From positions 1 to 64,000 of the forward strand of contig NZ_JACHCQ010000002.1 of NCBI RefSeq assembly GCF_014205835.1: a stretch of DNA of 64,000 bases. The letters are read 5' to 3'. Every line of letters begins with the position of its first letter. Position 1 is the first letter of the stretch. Origin of the DNA: Pedobacter sp. AK013. GTDB taxonomy: Bacteria > Bacteroidota > Bacteroidia > Sphingobacteriales > Sphingobacteriaceae. The notes below the pieces were generated by a model. It made no database searches, was not told the origin of the DNA, and worked only from the letters and a program-made list of their open reading frames with translations. This document shows positions 62,023-64,000 of the stretch, one piece after another. Made by a program: the position numbers and the translations under genes.

Positions 62023-62289
62023 TCAGTATGGTTTTGTTTGATATTGAGTTATTTATACGGTTGTTTAGCCCAGATGTTGCCCAAATCTTATTATTGACTT
62101 CAGATATGCAGTGTGTTTTACATTCCCGTGACTTAAAACGGAATAATATAGCTCTTGAGAATTAAAAGCGGTAATTTAATTATTTTGCGATATGGTCTAA
62201 GTGAGAATAACAAGCCCGTTATATATAATCAGCCATATTGATTTTAATTTGTGATCACAAATTATTGGTTTTTCTTTAAATCTATTTGC

Positions 62290-62310
62290 CTATTTTTGTC
62301 GCAAAAATAG
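62290..62310. promoter_or_regulatory. Promoter with overlapping palindrome before the 40-residue gene
   Basis: TATTTTTG at 62291-62298 matches the -7 consensus. CTATTTTTG (62290-62298) and CAAAAATAG (62302-62310) form a perfect 9-bp inverted repeat around the -7 box and the likely start point, so a bound protein would block transcription. Confidence 0.5.
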
Positions 62311-62315
62311 ATGAA

Positions 62316-62438
62316 ATGCCAAACGAAGAAAATGATTATTCCTTCTGGACCAAATACAAGAAATTTGCCTCAACAGAAATTTTGATGTACCTGATCATGA
62401 TTATCGGCATTGGCCTTGGAATTATTTTTTTAAGCTAA
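62316..62438 (+). CDS. 40-residue single-pass membrane protein
   Basis: ATG at 62316 to TAA at 62436-62438. A charged N-terminus (PNEENDYSFWTKYKKF) is followed by one hydrophobic helix (EILMYLIMIIGIGLGIIFL). It is preceded by a good -7 box 18 bases upstream. Its last 17 bases overlap the 3' end of the convergent DUF3857 gene. I do not recognise a family; the promoter and clean hydrophobic profile support a real gene. Confidence 0.55.
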   Translation: MPNEENDYSFWTKYKKFASTEILMYLIMIIGIGLGIIFLS

Positions 62439-64000
62439 GGGCTAGTTTTAGATAATCTGCTGAGTTTACATCGTTTATAAACTTCGAGAATTCGGAGTAC
62501 TGTTCTGCTGGAAATGTACCGTCATTTAAAACAAATTTTCGGTGATAGGTTAATTTATTCCCTTCTAAAGTGGTTTTGCACGTGTACTCGCCAAATACAT
62601 TTTTAAAAGTTTTATTCTGCCCAATAATTAATTCTGAATTTACATTATCAGGAAGGGTATAAATAATGGTATCTTCATCGGTATAACCACGGTTAATGTA
62701 AACTGGTAGTGTTCTGTTTTTTATTTCGGGGATGGATCGTTTTATGTTAAAAGCATTGAGCTGTAAAAACATCTTATTCCCGTTAACTGGAGCATAATTT
62801 CTGATATTTACAGTTATATCTTCAATTAATTTAGGATTAATGTCTTTTTTCTGAGCGAAGGAAACCGTTTCAAAATTGATATTATCAATATTGTATGTTT
62901 CTTTTAATAATTTATGCTTTTCGGTTATTGATTTACCAATCAGCTGTTCCTGGTTTTCGTATTGGGAGCCAGCATAAACAGTACTTATTTTGCCAAACAC
63001 ACTTCCATCTAATTGTACAGTTAAATCGGCCTTACGTGTCTGCAAGTTCTCAGCGGTTGTTAGTTTTGGTGTACGTAATAGTTCTCCGCCATCTGCAGTG
63101 CAGGCCAGAACCAGCCTGTCGTCAGTAAAATCGCTTAAAAAACCAAATGGGATTTTTTGGCTGGTGCATTCTAACCAGGTGGTATCACCCTTTAATGGCA
63201 TACACAAGATAATATGATTGCCTTGTACCATACTGGCGTATTTTGGATCCATACTTTTCTTTTCAGAACCGGCTGATACTACACAGTAATAAGAATCTAT
63301 ATTCGCGGCATTGAGCAGGCTTTGCATATAATTTACCAAGGCTTTACAGTCGCCATAGCCCAATCGATCTACTTCACTTGCTGCAATAGGCTGAAAACCA
63401 CCAATACCAATCTGGACGCTAATATACCGTGTTTTATCCTGTAAGTACTGGTAGATTTTCCTGGCTTTTTCCTTATCTGTTTTTTCGTTTTTTACCAGAT
63501 CTTTAACCATTTCAATAGTGCTCGTTGGCAATGCCTTACGCTCTGCTAACAGATCATCGTATATCCATTTGCCTAGTTCTTGCCAGTTGGTATAACTGCC
63601 TTTATGGTTGTAATAATAAAATGCTTGGGGGGCAATCTGGATGTTAGTAGCATAAGTTTGGAGTGCAGGGCTGTAAGGTTCGGTTCTAACTGCTAAAATA
63701 TTGCTGACTTTCCAAATGGTTTTTTTCTGCTTTTCATCAGTGAGTACTTCAGGAGCGCCAATATAATTCTGGCTTTTTATCCTGACCTGATCTGTAGGCT
63801 TACAAATAAAGGTATAAGTGCTTTTTTCCACAGAGACATCTTCTGCTGGTTTCGGGTTCCAATCGGGGATGATCAGGTTTTGTTTATTTCTGATTTCGTA
63901 ATTATAAACCAGGGTGTAAGGATACTGGTTTACCGACGGTAGATAATGTTTTACGCGGCTATCAACAAAAAGTGAAAATCCATCGGCAGCACTCACATCG
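62422..64000 (-). CDS. DUF3857/transglutaminase-like protein, 5' end beyond window
   Basis: At least 525 residues of an exported-type protein, open to the right edge of the window, so the start and any signal peptide lie outside. A DUF3857 domain covers the first ~150 residues visible (with the block TEPYSPALQTYATNIQIAP). A transglutaminase-like domain follows, with the Cys nucleophile in LGYGDCKALVNYM. A C-terminal beta-rich DUF3858-like part ends the gene. DUF3857/transglutaminase proteins are common in Bacteroidota and their substrate is unknown. The GTG at 63994-63996 is internal and not taken as the start. Confidence 0.88.
   Translation of the reverse strand, partial: DVSAADGFSLFVDSRVKHYLPSVNQYPYTLVYNYEIRNKQNLIIPDWNPKPAEDVSVEKSTYTFICKPTDQVRIKSQNYIGAPEVLTDEKQKKTIWKVSNILAVRTEPYSPALQTYATNIQIAPQAFYYYNHKGSYTNWQELGKWIYDDLLAERKALPTSTIEMVKDLVKNEKTDKEKARKIYQYLQDKTRYISVQIGIGGFQPIAASEVDRLGYGDCKALVNYMQSLLNAANIDSYYCVVSAGSEKKSMDPKYASMVQGNHIILCMPLKGDTTWLECTSQKIPFGFLSDFTDDRLVLACTADGGELLRTPKLTTAENLQTRKADLTVQLDGSVFGKISTVYAGSQYENQEQLIGKSITEKHKLLKETYNIDNINFETVSFAQKKDINPKLIEDITVNIRNYAPVNGNKMFLQLNAFNIKRSIPEIKNRTLPVYINRGYTDEDTIIYTLPDNVNSELIIGQNKTFKNVFGEYTCKTTLEGNKLTYHRKFVLNDGTFPAEQYSEFSKFINDVNSADYLKLALSLKK

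Noticed and set aside
1..64000. tRNA, rRNA, CRISPR array, transposase or prophage
   Set aside because: None found; repeats seen are intergenic foldbacks, not regularly spaced direct repeats, and no mobility gene is present.

Overview
The window looks like chromosomal DNA from a Bacteroidota bacterium of the Sphingobacteriaceae, most likely Pedobacter-like. The support is a SusC/SusD pair, a GLPGLI protein next to a TonB-receptor-like barrel, CarboxypepD-regulatory domains on outer-membrane proteins, LytTR two-component genes, a lack of clear Shine-Dalgarno sites, and many TAnnTTTG (-7) boxes. Composition is low-GC throughout. No rRNA, tRNA, CRISPR array, transposase or prophage was seen. Genus assignment is inference from protein style, not from a marker gene.

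Layout. 1-5000: small genes (DUF1826-like, DUF92 membrane protein, a secreted protein, SnoaL-like, HAD phosphatase, MaoC hydratase). 5000-14000: an outer-membrane uptake region with a TonB receptor behind a palindromic operator, a tandemly duplicated ~300-bp palindromic (MITE-like) repeat, a PaaI-type thioesterase, and a SusC/SusD pair with no neighbouring glycoside hydrolase. 14000-32500: mostly minus-strand genes: SpmA/SpmB fusion, S9 peptidase, pyrG-yidC, GLPGLI plus barrel, DinB-like and lipoprotein genes, an AT-rich S41 peptidase on the plus strand, then kdsB with a DUF5808 gene, a deoxynucleoside kinase and trpS. 32700-43800: housekeeping genes plsC, gatC, an ABC ATPase, a PduO-type cobalamin adenosyltransferase, DUF2795, a tiny Lmo0937-type membrane protein, ispD, queA, an ABC permease, an aminotransferase, a CDF metal exporter with a Cys-rich tail, a NUDIX hydrolase and bioA.

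44000-54000: an ArsR/SRPBCC operon with two operator palindromes, a YjbR-like protein, an exonuclease/GIY-YIG fusion, and a signalling block (OmpR-type receiver plus barrel protein, two paralogous LytTR regulators flanking a LytS-type kinase). Then comes a compact carotenoid operon: a MerR regulator with the CarH-type W-x9-EH and ExHxxG motifs, phytoene synthase and IPP isomerase, all overlapping or abutting. 54000-64000: KTSC protein, small unknowns, a HipA-like kinase overlapping a DUF3037 gene, a UPF1-like helicase, topoisomerase III, an L,D-transpeptidase, a 40-residue membrane protein and a truncated DUF3857/transglutaminase gene.

Most interesting points: the HipA-like/DUF3037 translationally coupled pair, the probable B12-dependent light switch driving a minimal crtB-idi operon, the tandem palindromic element, several clean operator palindromes, and a dispersed repeat whose sequence also occurs in frame inside bioA. 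Intergenic regions repeatedly carry REP-like GTCATTTCGACTGAAGCG-type hairpins.
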